A program made the translations under genes and the position numbers. A model generated the notes under the pieces. The model had not been told where the DNA came from. It made no database searches and saw only the letters and a list, made by a program, of their open reading frames with translations. Below, piece by piece: positions 24,781 to 35,439 of a stretch of DNA of 64,000 bases. Source of the stretch: Caryophanales bacterium (lineage in GTDB: Bacteria > Bacillota_I > Bacilli_A > RF39 > UBA660); NCBI GenBank assembly GCA_016282155.1, contig JAEEJY010000010.1:30271-94270 (forward strand). The letters are read 5' to 3'. Numbering within the stretch: the first letter of the stretch is position 1; every line of letters starts with the position of its first letter.

Positions 24781-24855
24781 TATATTGTGTATAGGTATAT
24801 GAAAAAAACCTAAAAATCAAAAAAAAGGCAAATAAAGCGAAAAAGTGGTGATTTT

Positions 24856-25965
24856 ATGTTTTTGGAGCAACTAGACATTACTAATTTTAGAAATTATGAT
24901 CGACTTCATCTTAAATTATCTAAAAACATAAATATTTTTTATGGAAAAAACGCTCAAGGTAAGACAAATATTCTTGAAAGCATTTATTATTTATCATTAG
25001 GTAAATCTTATCGAATAAAAGATGAAAGCCAAATAGTTAAATATAATAAAAAAACATTTAAAATTGAAGGAACTTTGAATAAAGATAATTATAAAAGTAA
25101 GTATTCAATAAAGTATTCAAATTTAAATAAAAAATATTATATAGATAATAATGAATATAAAAGACTATATGAATATATATCACACATAAATGTAGTTACT
25201 TTTACGCCTGAAGATTTAGAAATTTTAAAAGGTATACCTGATATTAGAAGAAGATATATAGATAATGAATTAAGTCAATTATATAACCTATATTATAGAG
25301 TTTCCTTAGAATATAAGAAGATTCTTAAAATGCGTAATGATTTACTAAAAGAAGCAAATATAGGTAAGCAAATTGATATGAATTATTTTAATATCTTAAC
25401 AGAATATCTTATTGATAAAGCTGTCTTTATATATAGAGCCCGTTTTAAATACATAAAGAAATTAAATGAGAAGATAGAATCTATATATAAAGATATTATT
25501 AAGTTAAATGGTTTTCATATTAATTATAAAACTCAACTTAAAGATGAGATGTTCACAAATGAAAGTATAAAGAAAGAATTAACTAATCTTTTTAAAAATA
25601 GTTTTAAACTAGAAAAAGAAAGTGGTTCGACTTTATATGGTCCTCATCGTGATGACTATGAATTTTATGTTGAAAATAACAATTTAAAATATTATGGATC
25701 ACAAGGACAACAAAAACTCGCTATTTTAACTATCAAACTTGCCGAAATTTTAATTTTTAAGAGTCAGACAGATAATTATCCTATTTTGTTATTAGACGAC
25801 TTATTTAGCGAATTTGATAGGGAAAAAATAAATAATATTCTTAATTATGTTAATAATGAAATGCAGGTAATAATAACTGCGACAGATATTAAGAATGTAA
25901 GTAAGAAAATAAAAGATGATGCGAAAATATTCTGTGTAAAAAATGGAATAGTTACAGAGAGATAG
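24856..25965 (+). CDS. recF: RecF, DNA replication and repair protein
   Basis: A 369-residue SMC-like ATPase of the RecFOR recombination mediator. The N-terminus begins LDITNFRNY, Walker A is [11 protein letters not shown] (about 29-39), the ABC signature is [12 protein letters not shown], and Walker B is [11 protein letters not shown]. It helps load RecA at gaps. Eight bases separate it from gyrB, the normal recF-gyrB-gyrA order. Confidence 0.97.
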   Translation: MFLEQLDITNFRNYDRLHLKLSKNINIFYGKNAQGKTNILESIYYLSLGKSYRIKDESQIVKYNKKTFKIEGTLNKDNYKSKYSIKYSNLNKKYYIDNNEYKRLYEYISHINVVTFTPEDLEILKGIPDIRRRYIDNELSQLYNLYYRVSLEYKKILKMRNDLLKEANIGKQIDMNYFNILTEYLIDKAVFIYRARFKYIKKLNEKIESIYKDIIKLNGFHINYKTQLKDEMFTNESIKKELTNLFKNSFKLEKESGSTLYGPHRDDYEFYVENNNLKYYGSQGQQKLAILTIKLAEILIFKSQTDNYPILLLDDLFSEFDREKINNILNYVNNEMQVIITATDIKNVSKKIKDDAKIFCVKNGIVTER

Positions 25966-25973
25966 GTGGTATT

Positions 25974-27899
25974 ATGAATAACGAACAACATTATGATGCA
26001 TCAGATATTCAAGTATTAGAGGGACTTGAGGCTGTAAGAAAACGTCCTGGTATGTATATTGGTACTACAGATGTTAAGGGATTACACCATTTAGTATGGG
26101 AAATTGTAGATAACTCTATTGATGAAGCTTTAGCTGGATATTGTAATAGTATTGAAATAGTTATTAATAAAGATAATTCAGTTACAGTTAAAGATAATGG
26201 TCGTGGTATTCCAGTAGGAATCCATGCTAAAACAGGAATATCTACAGTTGAAACAGTTTATACAGTATTACATGCTGGTGGTAAATTTGGTGGCGGAGGA
26301 TACAAAGTATCCGGAGGTCTTCATGGTGTAGGTGCTTCAGTAGTTAACGCTTTATCAAGTTGGGTTACTGTTGTAGTTTACAAAGATGGTAAAATCTACG
26401 AAACTAAATTTGCTAATGGTGGAAAAACGATTCAACCTTTAACAGTTATAGGTGAATGTGAACCTACAAGAACAGGTACAACTGTTACTTTTAAACCAGA
26501 CGCTGAAATATTTGATACAGATATTTATGATTATGAAACATTAAAAGTAAGAACAAGAGAATTAGCTTTCTTAAATAAGGGATTATCTCTAACACTTCGT
26601 GATGATAGAGATGGTGAAGATACAACTGGTGAAACTTTCTTCTATGAAGGTGGTATTAGTGAGTATGTAAGATTTATTAATGCTAATAAGACTCCAGTTC
26701 ATGAAGATATTATCCACTTAAATGGGGAAGAAGATAATGTTATGTTTGAAGTAGCATTACAATATAACACTGGATATAACGAAAATATATATTCATTTGT
26801 TAATAATATTAATACTCATGATGGTGGTACTCATGAAGAAGGTGTAAGAAGAGCTCTTACAAGAGTAATCAATAGTTATGCTCGTAAAAATGGTATTTTA
26901 AAAGATAAAGATGAATCTTTAACTGGTGAAGATGTTAAAGAAGGTTTAACAATGATTATTTCTTGTAAACATCCAAATCCACAATTTGAAGGACAAACTA
27001 AAGGTAGATTAGGAAACTCTGAAGTTAGAAAATTAGCTGATAATGTATTCTCTGAAGGATTTGAAAGATTCTTAATGGAAAATCCAGATGATGCTAAATT
27101 AATTATAAATAAGGCAATGTTAGCTTGTCGTGCTAGAAATGCTGCTAAAAGAGCTCGTGAAATTACAAGAAAGAGTGATTTACAACAAACAAGTTTCTTT
27201 GGTAAATTATCTGATTGTAAGAGTAAAGATCCAAGCGTTTCTGAAATATTTATCGTCGAAGGAGATTCTGCCGGTGGTAGTGCTAAATTAGGTAGAGATT
27301 CAATGACTCAAGCAATTCTTCCTTTAAGAGGTAAAATCTTAAATGTAGAAAAAGCAAGACTTGATAGAGCATTAGGTAATGAAGAAATTCGTACTATTAT
27401 TACTGCTTTCGGTACAGGTATTGGTGAAGATTTTGATTTATCTAAATTAAGATATGACAAAATTATTATCATGACCGATGCCGATGTCGATGGATCACAT
27501 ATTAGAGTTTTATTATTAACTTTATTCTATCGTTTCTTTAAACCAATAGTAGAAGCTGGTCATATATATGCTGCTCAACCTCCACTATTTAGAATTACAC
27601 ATAATAAAACAAGAAAATATGTACTTGATGAAAAAGAAAAAGAAGCCTATTTAAATTCACTTAATGAAACAACAAGATCAAGAGCTGAAATAGCTCGTAT
27701 GAAAGGTCTTGGTGAAATGGATGCTTCTGAGTTATATGAAACAACAATGGATATAAATAATCGTATATTAAGAAAGATAACTGTTGAAGATTGTGTTGCT
27801 GCTGATGCTATATTTGAAAAATTAATGGGTGAAGAAGTAGAACCAAGACGTGCATTTATTGAAGAAAATGCTCAATATGTTAAAAATCTTGATATTTAG
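25974..27899 (+). CDS. gyrB: DNA gyrase subunit B
   Basis: A 641-residue ATPase subunit. It has the GHKL motifs [17 protein letters not shown] and [15 protein letters not shown], the transducer domain, and the TOPRIM motif [10 protein letters not shown] with metal-binding DADVDG. With GyrA it introduces negative supercoils. AGGTGG precedes the ATG. No insertion or intein. Confidence 0.98.
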   Translation: MNNEQHYDASDIQVLEGLEAVRKRPGMYIGTTDVKGLHHLVWEIVDNSIDEALAGYCNSIEIVINKDNSVTVKDNGRGIPVGIHAKTGISTVETVYTVLHAGGKFGGGGYKVSGGLHGVGASVVNALSSWVTVVVYKDGKIYETKFANGGKTIQPLTVIGECEPTRTGTTVTFKPDAEIFDTDIYDYETLKVRTRELAFLNKGLSLTLRDDRDGEDTTGETFFYEGGISEYVRFINANKTPVHEDIIHLNGEEDNVMFEVALQYNTGYNENIYSFVNNINTHDGGTHEEGVRRALTRVINSYARKNGILKDKDESLTGEDVKEGLTMIISCKHPNPQFEGQTKGRLGNSEVRKLADNVFSEGFERFLMENPDDAKLIINKAMLACRARNAAKRAREITRKSDLQQTSFFGKLSDCKSKDPSVSEIFIVEGDSAGGSAKLGRDSMTQAILPLRGKILNVEKARLDRALGNEEIRTIITAFGTGIGEDFDLSKLRYDKIIIMTDADVDGSHIRVLLLTLFYRFFKPIVEAGHIYAAQPPLFRITHNKTRKYVLDEKEKEAYLNSLNETTRSRAEIARMKGLGEMDASELYETTMDINNRILRKITVEDCVAADAIFEKLMGEEVEPRRAFIEENAQYVKNLDI

Positions 27900-27910
27900 G
27901 GGGTGAAAAT

Positions 27911-30430
27911 ATGGATGAAAAAGAAAATTTAGAAAATACAGTGGAAAACTCTGAATTTGGAGGAACTTTCCACGAAAGAGATAGTTTATCAATAAAGAAT
28001 ATCGTTGATGAAGTAAAAGATTCTTTTATAGATTATTCTATGAGTGTTATTACATCACGTGCTATTCCAGATTTAAGAGATGGTTTAAAGCCAGTACATA
28101 GAAGAATTCTATGGTCTATGTTTGAAGAAGGAAATACTCCTGATAAACCTCATAAGAAAAGTGCTACAACAGTAGGTTATGTTATGGGACATTACCATCC
28201 ACATGGTGATAGTTCAATCTATGATGCAATGGTTAGACTTGCTCAAGATTTTAACCAACGTTATATGTTGGTAGATGGACATGGTAACTTTGGTAATATT
28301 GAAGGTGATGGAGCAGCCGCTTACCGTTATACAGAAGCAAGACTTGCAAAGATATCACTTGAAATGTTAAGAGATATTCGTAAAAATACGGTAGATATGA
28401 TGCCTAACTTTGATGAAACAAGTCCAGAACCAACCGTACTTCCATCAAGAATACCTAATATCTTAGTAAATGGATCTATGGGTATTGCTGTAGGTATGGC
28501 TACTAATATTCCACCACATAACTTAGGTGAAGTTATCGATGGATGTATTGCTTACATTGATAATCCTGAAATTGATACTTTAGGATTAATGGAATATATT
28601 AAAGGACCTGATTTTCCAACAGGTGGTATAATTCTTGGTAATTCAGGAATTAAAAAAGCTTATGAAACAGGTAGAGGTTCTATTACATTACGTAGTAGAG
28701 CAACTATTGAAGAACATGATGGACATCAACAAATTATAATTACTGAAGTTCCATATGGCGTTAATACTGCTGATTTAAAAAATAAGGTAGCAGAATTAGT
28801 TCATGAAAAAGTAATTGAAGGTATATCTGACTACCATACTGATTTAAAAAATGGTGTTAAAATTACAATTACATTAAAGAGAGATGCTAATGCCCAAGTT
28901 GTATTAAATAATCTTTATAAACATACTAACTTCCAAATAAGTTATGGTATTATCTTCCTTGTAATAGATATGGGTACACCAAAGACTTTAGGAATCAAAG
29001 ATATAATTGCTAAGTATATTGATCATCAAAAAGAAGTAGTTATCCGTCGTTCAAGATTTGATTTAAATAAAGCTGAAGAAAGAGTTCATATCTTAGAAGG
29101 TTATAAGATAGCTCAAGATAATATTGATGAGGTAATTAGAATTATTAAAACAGCTGAAACTGACCAAGAAGCTAAACAACAATTAATGAGTAAATTTGGT
29201 CTTTCAGAAATTCAAACTGAAGCAATATTAGAATTAAAATTAAGAAGATTAACAGGTCTAGAAAGATCTAAGATTGAAGCAGAATTACTTGAATTATCTA
29301 AGTTAATTGAGGAATTAAAAGCAATTTTAGCTTCAGAAGCAAAAGTATTAGAAATAGTTAAACGCGAATTATTGGAAATTAGAGATAAGTACGCAGATGA
29401 AAGAAGAACAGCTATTGATATGACAGCTATTGAATATATTGAAGATGAATCTTTAATTCCAAATGAAGAAGCAATAATAACAATAACTGAAAAAGGTTAT
29501 ATTAAGAGAGTTTTAAATGATACATATAAAACACAAAATCGTGGTGGTGTAGGAGTTAAAGGTATGACTACTAACGAAGAAGATTTTGTTAAATATATGA
29601 TTCCAATTAAGACTCATGATTATCTATTATTCTTTACTACAAAAGGAAAAGTATATAGAATAAAAGGATATGAAGTACCTGAATACAGTAGACAATCTAA
29701 AGGATTACCTTTAATTAACTTACTTGCAATCGATAAAGATGAAGATGTAACAGCTGTATTAAAGGTTGAAAAAGAAGAAAAGAATGAATTTATTGTACTT
29801 TGTACGCAAAATGGTTTAATTAAGAGAACTGACTTATCAGAATTCGATAGTATTAGAACAAATGGTAAGATAGCTATAACATTAAAAGAGGATGATGTAT
29901 TATTATCAGCTAAGAAGTCTGATGGTAATAAACAAATATTAATTGGTTCTTCTAATGGAAGAATGATTAGATTTGATGAATCTGAAATAAGAGTTATGGG
30001 TCGTACTGCTTCCGGTGTTCGTGGTATTGATGTTGGTGATGGTATTTGTATAGGATGTGAAGTTGCTGATAGCGATCAAGAAATCCTTGTTGTAACTGAA
30101 AATGGTTATGGTAAACGTACTATTATTGATTCATATAGACAAACACATAGAGGAAGTAAGGGAGTTAAAGCCTTAAATACTACAGAAAAGAATGGTAATA
30201 TTGTTTCATTCAAGATTGTAGAAGGAAATGAAGACCTTATGATTATTACAAATAGTGGTATGATGATTAGATTACCTCTAGATCAAATATCAAAAACGGG
30301 TCGTGTAGCTCAAGGTGTAAGACTTATTAATCTAAAAGATGACCAAAAAGTAAGTACAATTGCTATAGTAAATAAAGAAGATGAAGAAGAAAAGACTGAA
30401 GATGTTTCACGTGAAACATCAGAAGAATAA
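27911..30430 (+). CDS. gyrA: DNA gyrase subunit A
   Basis: An 839-residue cleavage-religation subunit. The catalytic Tyr lies in [11 protein letters not shown], the quinolone-region helix is [16 protein letters not shown], and the C-terminal beta-pinwheel repeats include the GyrA box-like QNRGGVG. The last codons (DVSRETS) are overlaid by a perfect parS site at 30403-30418, so the C-terminal tail is shaped by a DNA element. Confidence 0.98.
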   Translation: MDEKENLENTVENSEFGGTFHERDSLSIKNIVDEVKDSFIDYSMSVITSRAIPDLRDGLKPVHRRILWSMFEEGNTPDKPHKKSATTVGYVMGHYHPHGDSSIYDAMVRLAQDFNQRYMLVDGHGNFGNIEGDGAAAYRYTEARLAKISLEMLRDIRKNTVDMMPNFDETSPEPTVLPSRIPNILVNGSMGIAVGMATNIPPHNLGEVIDGCIAYIDNPEIDTLGLMEYIKGPDFPTGGIILGNSGIKKAYETGRGSITLRSRATIEEHDGHQQIIITEVPYGVNTADLKNKVAELVHEKVIEGISDYHTDLKNGVKITITLKRDANAQVVLNNLYKHTNFQISYGIIFLVIDMGTPKTLGIKDIIAKYIDHQKEVVIRRSRFDLNKAEERVHILEGYKIAQDNIDEVIRIIKTAETDQEAKQQLMSKFGLSEIQTEAILELKLRRLTGLERSKIEAELLELSKLIEELKAILASEAKVLEIVKRELLEIRDKYADERRTAIDMTAIEYIEDESLIPNEEAIITITEKGYIKRVLNDTYKTQNRGGVGVKGMTTNEEDFVKYMIPIKTHDYLLFFTTKGKVYRIKGYEVPEYSRQSKGLPLINLLAIDKDEDVTAVLKVEKEEKNEFIVLCTQNGLIKRTDLSEFDSIRTNGKIAITLKEDDVLLSAKKSDGNKQILIGSSNGRMIRFDESEIRVMGRTASGVRGIDVGDGICIGCEVADSDQEILVVTENGYGKRTIIDSYRQTHRGSKGVKALNTTEKNGNIVSFKIVEGNEDLMIITNSGMMIRLPLDQISKTGRVAQGVRLINLKDDQKVSTIAIVNKEDEEEKTEDVSRETSEE
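30403..30418. promoter_or_regulatory. parS site 1 (inside gyrA 3' end)
   Basis: Perfect TGTTTCACGTGAAACA palindrome, matching the Bacillus parS consensus, encoding VSRET of GyrA. Confidence 0.95.
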
Positions 30431-30447
30431 TTTTCTTCTTTTCTTTT
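30421..30447 (+). terminator. Terminator after gyrA
   Basis: AGAAGAA/TTCTTCT stem (30421-30427 with 30433-30439) followed by a T-rich tail. Confidence 0.65.
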
Positions 30448-30479
30448 ACAAAATGAGTAATAAAATTAAAAAATATACA

Positions 30480-30495
30480 TGTTTCACGTGAAACG
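30480..30495. promoter_or_regulatory. parS site 2
   Basis: TGTTTCACGTGAAACG, one mismatch in the last base from the perfect palindrome; intergenic. Confidence 0.9.
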
Positions 30496-30522
30496 TATGG
30501 TAAAAATAATTAAATATATGAA

Positions 30523-30538
30523 TGTTTCACGTGAAACA
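30523..30538. promoter_or_regulatory. parS site 3
   Basis: Perfect TGTTTCACGTGAAACA; intergenic, 28 bases after site 2. Confidence 0.95.
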
Positions 30539-30582
30539 TAAAATAATTTGCAAAAAAATCATAAATATTATATATTATCTTT

Positions 30583-30659
30583 GCACAACATTTATGCTTG
30601 AACCAGGTCAGATCTGGAAGGAAGCAGCCTTAAAGGTCTCTAAATGTGTGTGCTTTTTT
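30583..30659 (+). ncRNA. ffs: Signal recognition particle RNA (small type)
   Basis: Carries the conserved SRP apical loop GGTCAGATCTGGAAGGAAGCAG (30606-30627) in a long hairpin whose base pairs GCACA.CATTTA (30583-30594) with TAAATGTGTGTGC (30641-30653). A U run (30654-30659) ends it. This is the short 4.5S-like form without an Alu domain, not the long Bacillus scRNA. It binds Ffh. A TATATT/TATTAT element sits just upstream. Confidence 0.92.
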
Positions 30660-30676
30660 GTTTTTGAGGTGATAAT

Positions 30677-31096
30677 ATGAATAAATATATGGAAATTGCT
30701 ATAAAAGAAGCGGAAAAAGCATATAAAAAAGGTGAAGTTCCTGTCGGAGCAATAATTGTGAAAGACGGAAAAGTAATAGCAAAAGCGCATAATACTAAAG
30801 AAACAAAAAAATGTGCTGTTAACCATGCAGAAATATTATGTATAATAAAAGCTAGTAAAAAACTTAAAACATGGCATCTAGATGATTGTGAGATGTATGT
30901 TACATTAGAACCATGTATGATGTGTAGTGGTGCTATTGAACAAGCACGTTTAAATAAAGTTTATTATTCTACTACATCACCTAGTTTTGGAAATATCGAA
31001 AAAAGCGCCAATGTTTCACGTGAAACATATATAAAATTAGAAGATTCAAGAACTAAAAAAATGCTTCAAGAATTCTTTAAAACAAAAAGGAATTAG
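30677..31096 (+). CDS. tadA: TadA, tRNA-specific adenosine deaminase
   Basis: A 139-residue deaminase that converts A34 to inosine in tRNA-Arg. The zinc ligands and catalytic Glu are in NHAEILC and EPCMMCSGA, and the N-terminus MEIAIKEAEKAYKKGEVPVGA is typical. The start has GAGGTGATAAT. A perfect parS site (31012-31027) is embedded in codons for NVSRETY near the C-terminus. It follows the SRP RNA here, whereas in B. subtilis tadA precedes it. Confidence 0.95.
   Translation: MNKYMEIAIKEAEKAYKKGEVPVGAIIVKDGKVIAKAHNTKETKKCAVNHAEILCIIKASKKLKTWHLDDCEMYVTLEPCMMCSGAIEQARLNKVYYSTTSPSFGNIEKSANVSRETYIKLEDSRTKKMLQEFFKTKRN
31012..31027. promoter_or_regulatory. parS site 4 (inside tadA)
   Basis: Perfect TGTTTCACGTGAAACA palindrome within the tadA reading frame. 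Confidence 0.95.
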
Positions 31097-31116
31097 ATAA
31101 CTAATTCCTTTTATTT
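31085..31116 (+). terminator. Rho-independent terminator after tadA
   Basis: AAAAGGAATTAG/CTAATTCCTTTT stem (31085-31096 with 31101-31112), loop ATAA. Confidence 0.9.
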
Positions 31117-31128
31117 TCAATGGTTTTT

Positions 31129-31137
31129 TGATATAAT
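31129..31137 (+). promoter_or_regulatory. Extended -10 promoter for the dnaX operon
   Basis: TGATATAAT, 22 bases ahead of the dnaX ATG. Confidence 0.75.
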
Positions 31138-31159
31138 TAATAGGTAGAGGTGGATAGAT

Positions 31160-32779
31160 ATGTACCAAGCATTATATAGAAAATATAGACCTACTAATTT
31201 TGAAAATGTTGTTGGTCAAGAAACAATCGTAAAAACATTAAAAAATGAAATAATTAACAATAAATTATCTCACGCATATCTTTTTACTGGACCTAGAGGA
31301 ACAGGTAAAACTTCAATTGCAAAGATATTTGCTAAGACTATAAATTGCTTAGATCAAAAAAACGGTGTTCCTTGTGAAAAATGTGTAATATGTACACAAA
31401 TTAATAATAAACAATTTACTGATATTATAGAAATAGATGCAGCATCTAATAATGGTGTTGATGAAATAAGAGAAATAAGAAATAAGGTTAATCTAGTACC
31501 AGGTGAAGGTAAATATAAAGTATATATAATTGATGAGGTTCATATGCTTACTACGGGCGCATTTAATGCTTTATTAAAGACACTTGAAGAACCACCAGCG
31601 CATATTATATTTATTTTAGCAACAACAGAACCACATAAAATACCTGAAACTATTCTTTCTAGATGTCAAAGATTTGATTTTAAGAGAATAGCAGATGCTT
31701 CTATCGTTGAAAGATTAAAATGTATTTGTAATGAAGAAAAAATAAGTGTGTCTGATGAAGCACTACTTGAAATTGCTCAAATATCTAATGGTGGAATGAG
31801 AGATTCAATTAGCTTATTAGATCAAGTAAATGCTTATAAAAATAGTGATATAACTGTAGAAGATGTTCATCAAGTAAATGGCTCTTTATCTAAAAAAGAA
31901 CTAGATAAATTTATAAGCTATATCTTTGATAAAGATATAGAAAATATTCTAAAAGCGCTTGATGAATATGATAACAGTGGAAAAAATATAATTAAGGTAG
32001 TAGAAGAAATAACAAAAAAATTAAAAGATAATTTATATGATTCTATTACAGCAAATAATAATAAATATTCGGTAACAGATATAACTGAAATCCTTGATAG
32101 TATAAATAATAATCTTATAAATATAAAACAAGCTAATGATGCGAGATTAGCAATTGAACTTATGTTTATAAAGATATGTTATAAGAATAAGCAAGAAGAT
32201 GTTAAACCTGTTAAAGAAGTAACTATTAAAAAGACAGTAACTATTGAAAAAAATAATAAAGTGGAAACAATTAAAGTTGAAGAAGCTAAACAAGAACCAG
32301 TTAAGGTTATAACCAATAAAGATAATTCGAATCTACTTGAGAGAATAGTAGAAAGAAGAATTGATAATACGCTAGCTCGATTTAAAAAATCTGAGTTTAA
32401 AAATATAAAAGAAAGTATTAAGCAATTAAATGATTATGTTACTGATCCGGAATTTGGAAGATATTCTTCGTTATTAATGGATGGTGAATTGAAAGCAGCC
32501 AGTGATGAATACTTATTATTTGTATATGATACAGAGAATTCATCAAAAATATTTAATAATGAACTTTATGATATTGAAAACTTTGTTGCAAAAATATTGC
32601 AACAAAAATATAAAGTAATTTCAGTACCAAAAATTTCCTGGGAAATAATCAAGAAAGATTTTAATTCTAAAAATAGAGAATTTTTATATGTACCAGAAGA
32701 TTTTGATGTAAGAATGATTAATGATGATGGTGCTGAAACTTTTGATAATATATTTAATAATATAATAGAATACGAATAG
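31160..32779 (+). CDS. dnaX: DNA polymerase III subunit tau/gamma
   Basis: A 539-residue clamp-loader subunit. N-terminal AAA+ domain with Walker A GPRGTGKTS (about 45-53), zinc-binding cysteines in CLDQKNGVPCEKCVIC, DEVHML, and sensor motif LSRCQRFDF. Domains III to V follow and contact polymerase and helicase. The C-terminal codons for KISWEII contain an exact Noc-box-like palindrome (32633-32646). First gene of a long operon with ebfC, recR, holB and ricT. Confidence 0.97.
   Translation: MYQALYRKYRPTNFENVVGQETIVKTLKNEIINNKLSHAYLFTGPRGTGKTSIAKIFAKTINCLDQKNGVPCEKCVICTQINNKQFTDIIEIDAASNNGVDEIREIRNKVNLVPGEGKYKVYIIDEVHMLTTGAFNALLKTLEEPPAHIIFILATTEPHKIPETILSRCQRFDFKRIADASIVERLKCICNEEKISVSDEALLEIAQISNGGMRDSISLLDQVNAYKNSDITVEDVHQVNGSLSKKELDKFISYIFDKDIENILKALDEYDNSGKNIIKVVEEITKKLKDNLYDSITANNNKYSVTDITEILDSINNNLINIKQANDARLAIELMFIKICYKNKQEDVKPVKEVTIKKTVTIEKNNKVETIKVEEAKQEPVKVITNKDNSNLLERIVERRIDNTLARFKKSEFKNIKESIKQLNDYVTDPEFGRYSSLLMDGELKAASDEYLLFVYDTENSSKIFNNELYDIENFVAKILQQKYKVISVPKISWEIIKKDFNSKNREFLYVPEDFDVRMINDDGAETFDNIFNNIIEYE
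32633..32646. promoter_or_regulatory. Noc-box-like palindrome in dnaX
   Basis: ATTTCCTGGGAAAT, identical to the element at 14579-14592 on the other side of the origin. Confidence 0.65.
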
Positions 32780-32789
32780 GAGAATGAAT

Positions 32790-33086
32790 ATGAATATACA
32801 AGCTATAATGAAACAAGCACAAAAAATGCAAAAAGATATGATGACTGCAAAAGAGGAAATTGATAATATGGAATTTGAATCAACTAATTCTTTTGTAACA
32901 GTTAAAGGAAACGGAAAAAAAGAAATAACTAAAATAACTATTGATTCAGAATCTTTAGATAAAGATGATATAGAAATGTTAGAAGATATTATTTTAGTAG
33001 CTGTTAATGATTTAAATAAACAAGTAGATAAAGTAACTGAACAAAAAATGGGTAAATATACTCAAGGAATGCCAGGACTATTCTAA
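32790..33086 (+). CDS. ebfC: YbaB/EbfC nucleoid-associated protein
   Basis: A 98-residue DNA-binding protein of the YbaB/EbfC family, dimeric and nucleoid-associated. It has the Met/Gln/Lys-rich helix QAIMKQAQKMQKDMM and the core VTVKGNGKKEITKITID. The second of two in-frame ATGs (32790) is preferred: the first (32784) is only a base from GGAG, the second has seven bases of spacing. It sits between dnaX and recR, as in most bacteria. Its stop overlaps the recR ATG (TAATG). Confidence 0.93.
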   Translation: MNIQAIMKQAQKMQKDMMTAKEEIDNMEFESTNSFVTVKGNGKKEITKITIDSESLDKDDIEMLEDIILVAVNDLNKQVDKVTEQKMGKYTQGMPGLF

Positions 33087-33688
33087 TGAACTACCCTAAA
33101 AGCTTAAAGGATTTAATTGAATCTTTTAAAAAATTACCAGGTATAGGTGAAAAGTCTGCTGAAAGAATGGCTTTGGCTACATTAGAATTAGATCAAGAAA
33201 TTCTTGATACTTTTTCTTCGTCACTAAAGTCGATTAAAGAAAAAATTAAGAAGTGTGAAGTTTGCCATAATTATTGTGAAGATGATAAATGTGAGATTTG
33301 TAAAAATGAAGGAAGAGATAAAACTACTATATGTGTAGTTGAAGAACCTAAGAATGTTATTCTATTTGAACGTGTTGGTTCATATAATGGTTTATATCAT
33401 GTCCTTGATGGATTAATATCTCCACTTGAAGGAATAACTCCTGATCAAATAAATATTGATTCTTTGTTAAAAAGAATTGAAGATGGCAATGTCAAAGAAA
33501 TTATCTTTGCTTTAAAACCTAGTATTGAAGGTGAAACGACAAGTTTATATATAAGTAAGCTTTTAGAAGGTAAAGATATTAAAATATCAAAAATTGCTCA
33601 TGGTATACCTATGGGCGCAGAAATGGATTATTTAGATTCTCTAACATTAGAGATGGCTTTAGAGAATAGAAGTCAATTAAATAACTAG
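33086..33688 (+). CDS. recR: Recombination protein RecR
   Basis: A 200-residue RecFOR-pathway protein. It has the helix-hairpin-helix LPGIGEKSAERMA, a four-cysteine zinc finger CEVCHNYC...CEIC, and a TOPRIM domain with VVEEPKNVILFER and a GIPMGAEMDYLD end. It encloses DNA as a tetrameric ring. Start codon overlaps the ebfC stop by one base. Confidence 0.97.
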   Translation: MNYPKSLKDLIESFKKLPGIGEKSAERMALATLELDQEILDTFSSSLKSIKEKIKKCEVCHNYCEDDKCEICKNEGRDKTTICVVEEPKNVILFERVGSYNGLYHVLDGLISPLEGITPDQINIDSLLKRIEDGNVKEIIFALKPSIEGETTSLYISKLLEGKDIKISKIAHGIPMGAEMDYLDSLTLEMALENRSQLNN

Positions 33689-33699
33689 AGGTGATAAGC

Positions 33700-34647
33700 A
33701 TGTTTGAAAAGTATTATAATGAGCAGCCAGTTGTATCTACGACTTTAATTAATGCGATAAACAATAATAAACTTTCACATGCTTATATTTTTGAAATTAA
33801 TAACTATGTTAATTATTTAGATTATATTTATCAATTTGTTAAATATATTGTGTGTCCTAACGCTAAAGATGAAAATCATAATGAAGAAGAATGCCCAATA
33901 TGTGCAGCAATAAATTCTAATAATTATGTTGAATTAAAATTTATTGATACTGATTTATTACAAATAAAAAAAGAACAGTTAATAGAACTTCAAAGAGAAT
34001 TTAAAACTAAACCTATTGAAGGTAATAAAAAAATATACATAATTTTAAATGCTGAGAAGTTAAATAGTTCTTCTGCTAATACAATATTAAAGTTTTTAGA
34101 GGAACCTGAAGAAGGAATAATAGCTATTCTTATTACTCCTTCAAGATATATGGTTATGGATACCATTCTTTCTAGATGCCAAATAATTGCATTTAGTAAA
34201 ATAGGTAAATCCAACTATGATATTGTAAAAAAAGTATTTTTAGATTTTTATAATGAATCAAGTATGAGTGTGGAAATTGAAGATGAAATAAAAAGTCTTA
34301 TATCTAAATCAATTACATTTGCAAGAATGCTTGATGATCGAAAAAAAGATACTATTTTATTTTATAGTGATAAATTTGGTGATGTTTTAGGTTCACGTGA
34401 ACAAGTTATTAAATTATTTAGTATTTTAAATGTTCTATATTATGATGTGTTGAAATATAAAATAGGAACTTCAATTCAGTATTTTAATGGATATGAAGAG
34501 GATATAAAATATTTGGCAAATTTAAATACTGTAGATGAATTGATAAACAAGATTCAGGAAGTTACAGATTTTAATAAAAAGATTAAATATAATGTGAATA
34601 TAAATTTAGCAATAGATAAATTTATAATTAATCTAGGAGGAAAATAA
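33700..34647 (+). CDS. holB: DNA polymerase III subunit delta prime
   Basis: A 315-residue clamp-loader delta prime-like AAA protein. The arrangement AYIFE near the start, cysteines CPNA and CPIC, NAEKLNSSSANTILKFLEEP and ILSRCQIIAF follows DnaX/HolB closely. Walker A is degenerate, as is normal for delta prime. The ATG at 33700 is chosen because AGAGGTG lies upstream; the GTG at 33691 is part of that site. tmk, usually nearby in Bacilli, is absent here. Confidence 0.92.
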   Translation: MFEKYYNEQPVVSTTLINAINNNKLSHAYIFEINNYVNYLDYIYQFVKYIVCPNAKDENHNEEECPICAAINSNNYVELKFIDTDLLQIKKEQLIELQREFKTKPIEGNKKIYIILNAEKLNSSSANTILKFLEEPEEGIIAILITPSRYMVMDTILSRCQIIAFSKIGKSNYDIVKKVFLDFYNESSMSVEIEDEIKSLISKSITFARMLDDRKKDTILFYSDKFGDVLGSREQVIKLFSILNVLYYDVLKYKIGTSIQYFNGYEEDIKYLANLNTVDELINKIQEVTDFNKKIKYNVNINLAIDKFIINLGGK

Positions 34648-35439
34648 ATGATAGATGTTGTAAGTATTACATTTAATGATAAAGGTAAAGCATATTTTTT
34701 TAGTCCTAACAAATTAAATTTGAAGAATGGTTTAAATGTAGTCGTTGAAACTGAAAGAGGTTTACAATTTGGTACGGTTGTTGGTGAAATAACAAAAATT
34801 AATGAGAAGAAATTAAATTCTGCTTTAAAAAAAGTTATTAGAGTAGCAACTAAAAAGGATTATGAAAATAATAAGAAGAATATTGAAGACGCCAAAAGAG
34901 CAATTTCTAAATGTCGTGAATTAATTGAAAAATACAAGTTAAACATGAATGTTATGGATGCTTCATATACTTTAGATAGGGATCAACTAGTTTTTAGATT
35001 CTTATCAGATAATAGAGTAGACTTTAGAGATTTGGCTAAAGAATTAGCATCTATCTTCAAAACACGAATTGAACTTAGACAAATAGGCGTTAGAGATAAA
35101 GCTAAACAAGTAGGAGGAATTGGGATATGTGGAAGACCATTCTGCTGTTCTAAATTCTTGAGTGATTTTGATAGTGTTTCAATTAATATGGCTAAAAATC
35201 AAAATATTGCTTTAAATCCAAATAAAATTAATGGTGCTTGTGGTAGATTACTTTGCTGTTTAAAATATGAAAATGAAACTTATAAAGAATGTAAGAAAAA
35301 TGCTCCGACAGTAGGAAAAAAGATTAAAGTAGATGGTGAAGAAGGTGTAGTAACTGCAGTTAGTGTTTTAGCTGGTAAATACCAAGTTACTTTATCGAAT
35401 GGTACTGTTGTAGAAAAAGAGATTAAAAATGAAAATTAA
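34648..35439 (+). CDS. ricT: RicT (YaaT), PSP1-domain RNA-processing cofactor
   Basis: A 263-residue PSP1-domain protein. The cysteine signature GICGRPFCCSKFL and NGACGRLLCCLKYE is diagnostic. In B. subtilis RicT forms, with RicA and RicF, an Fe-S complex that steers RNase Y processing and supports competence, biofilm and sporulation. It begins one base after holB with a strong AGGAGG. With ComK also present, a competence-related role is possible. Confidence 0.95.
   Translation: MIDVVSITFNDKGKAYFFSPNKLNLKNGLNVVVETERGLQFGTVVGEITKINEKKLNSALKKVIRVATKKDYENNKKNIEDAKRAISKCRELIEKYKLNMNVMDASYTLDRDQLVFRFLSDNRVDFRDLAKELASIFKTRIELRQIGVRDKAKQVGGIGICGRPFCCSKFLSDFDSVSINMAKNQNIALNPNKINGACGRLLCCLKYENETYKECKKNAPTVGKKIKVDGEEGVVTAVSVLAGKYQVTLSNGTVVEKEIKNEN

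Noticed and set aside
31160..32779. Programmed frameshift in dnaX giving a short gamma form
   Set aside because: A-runs are everywhere in this sequence and no convincing slippery heptamer with a stimulatory hairpin and nearby stop was identified.
34391..34402. GTTCACGTGAAC palindrome in holB, resembling a parS core
   Set aside because: Four mismatches to the 16-base parS consensus outside the core; far weaker than the four real sites.
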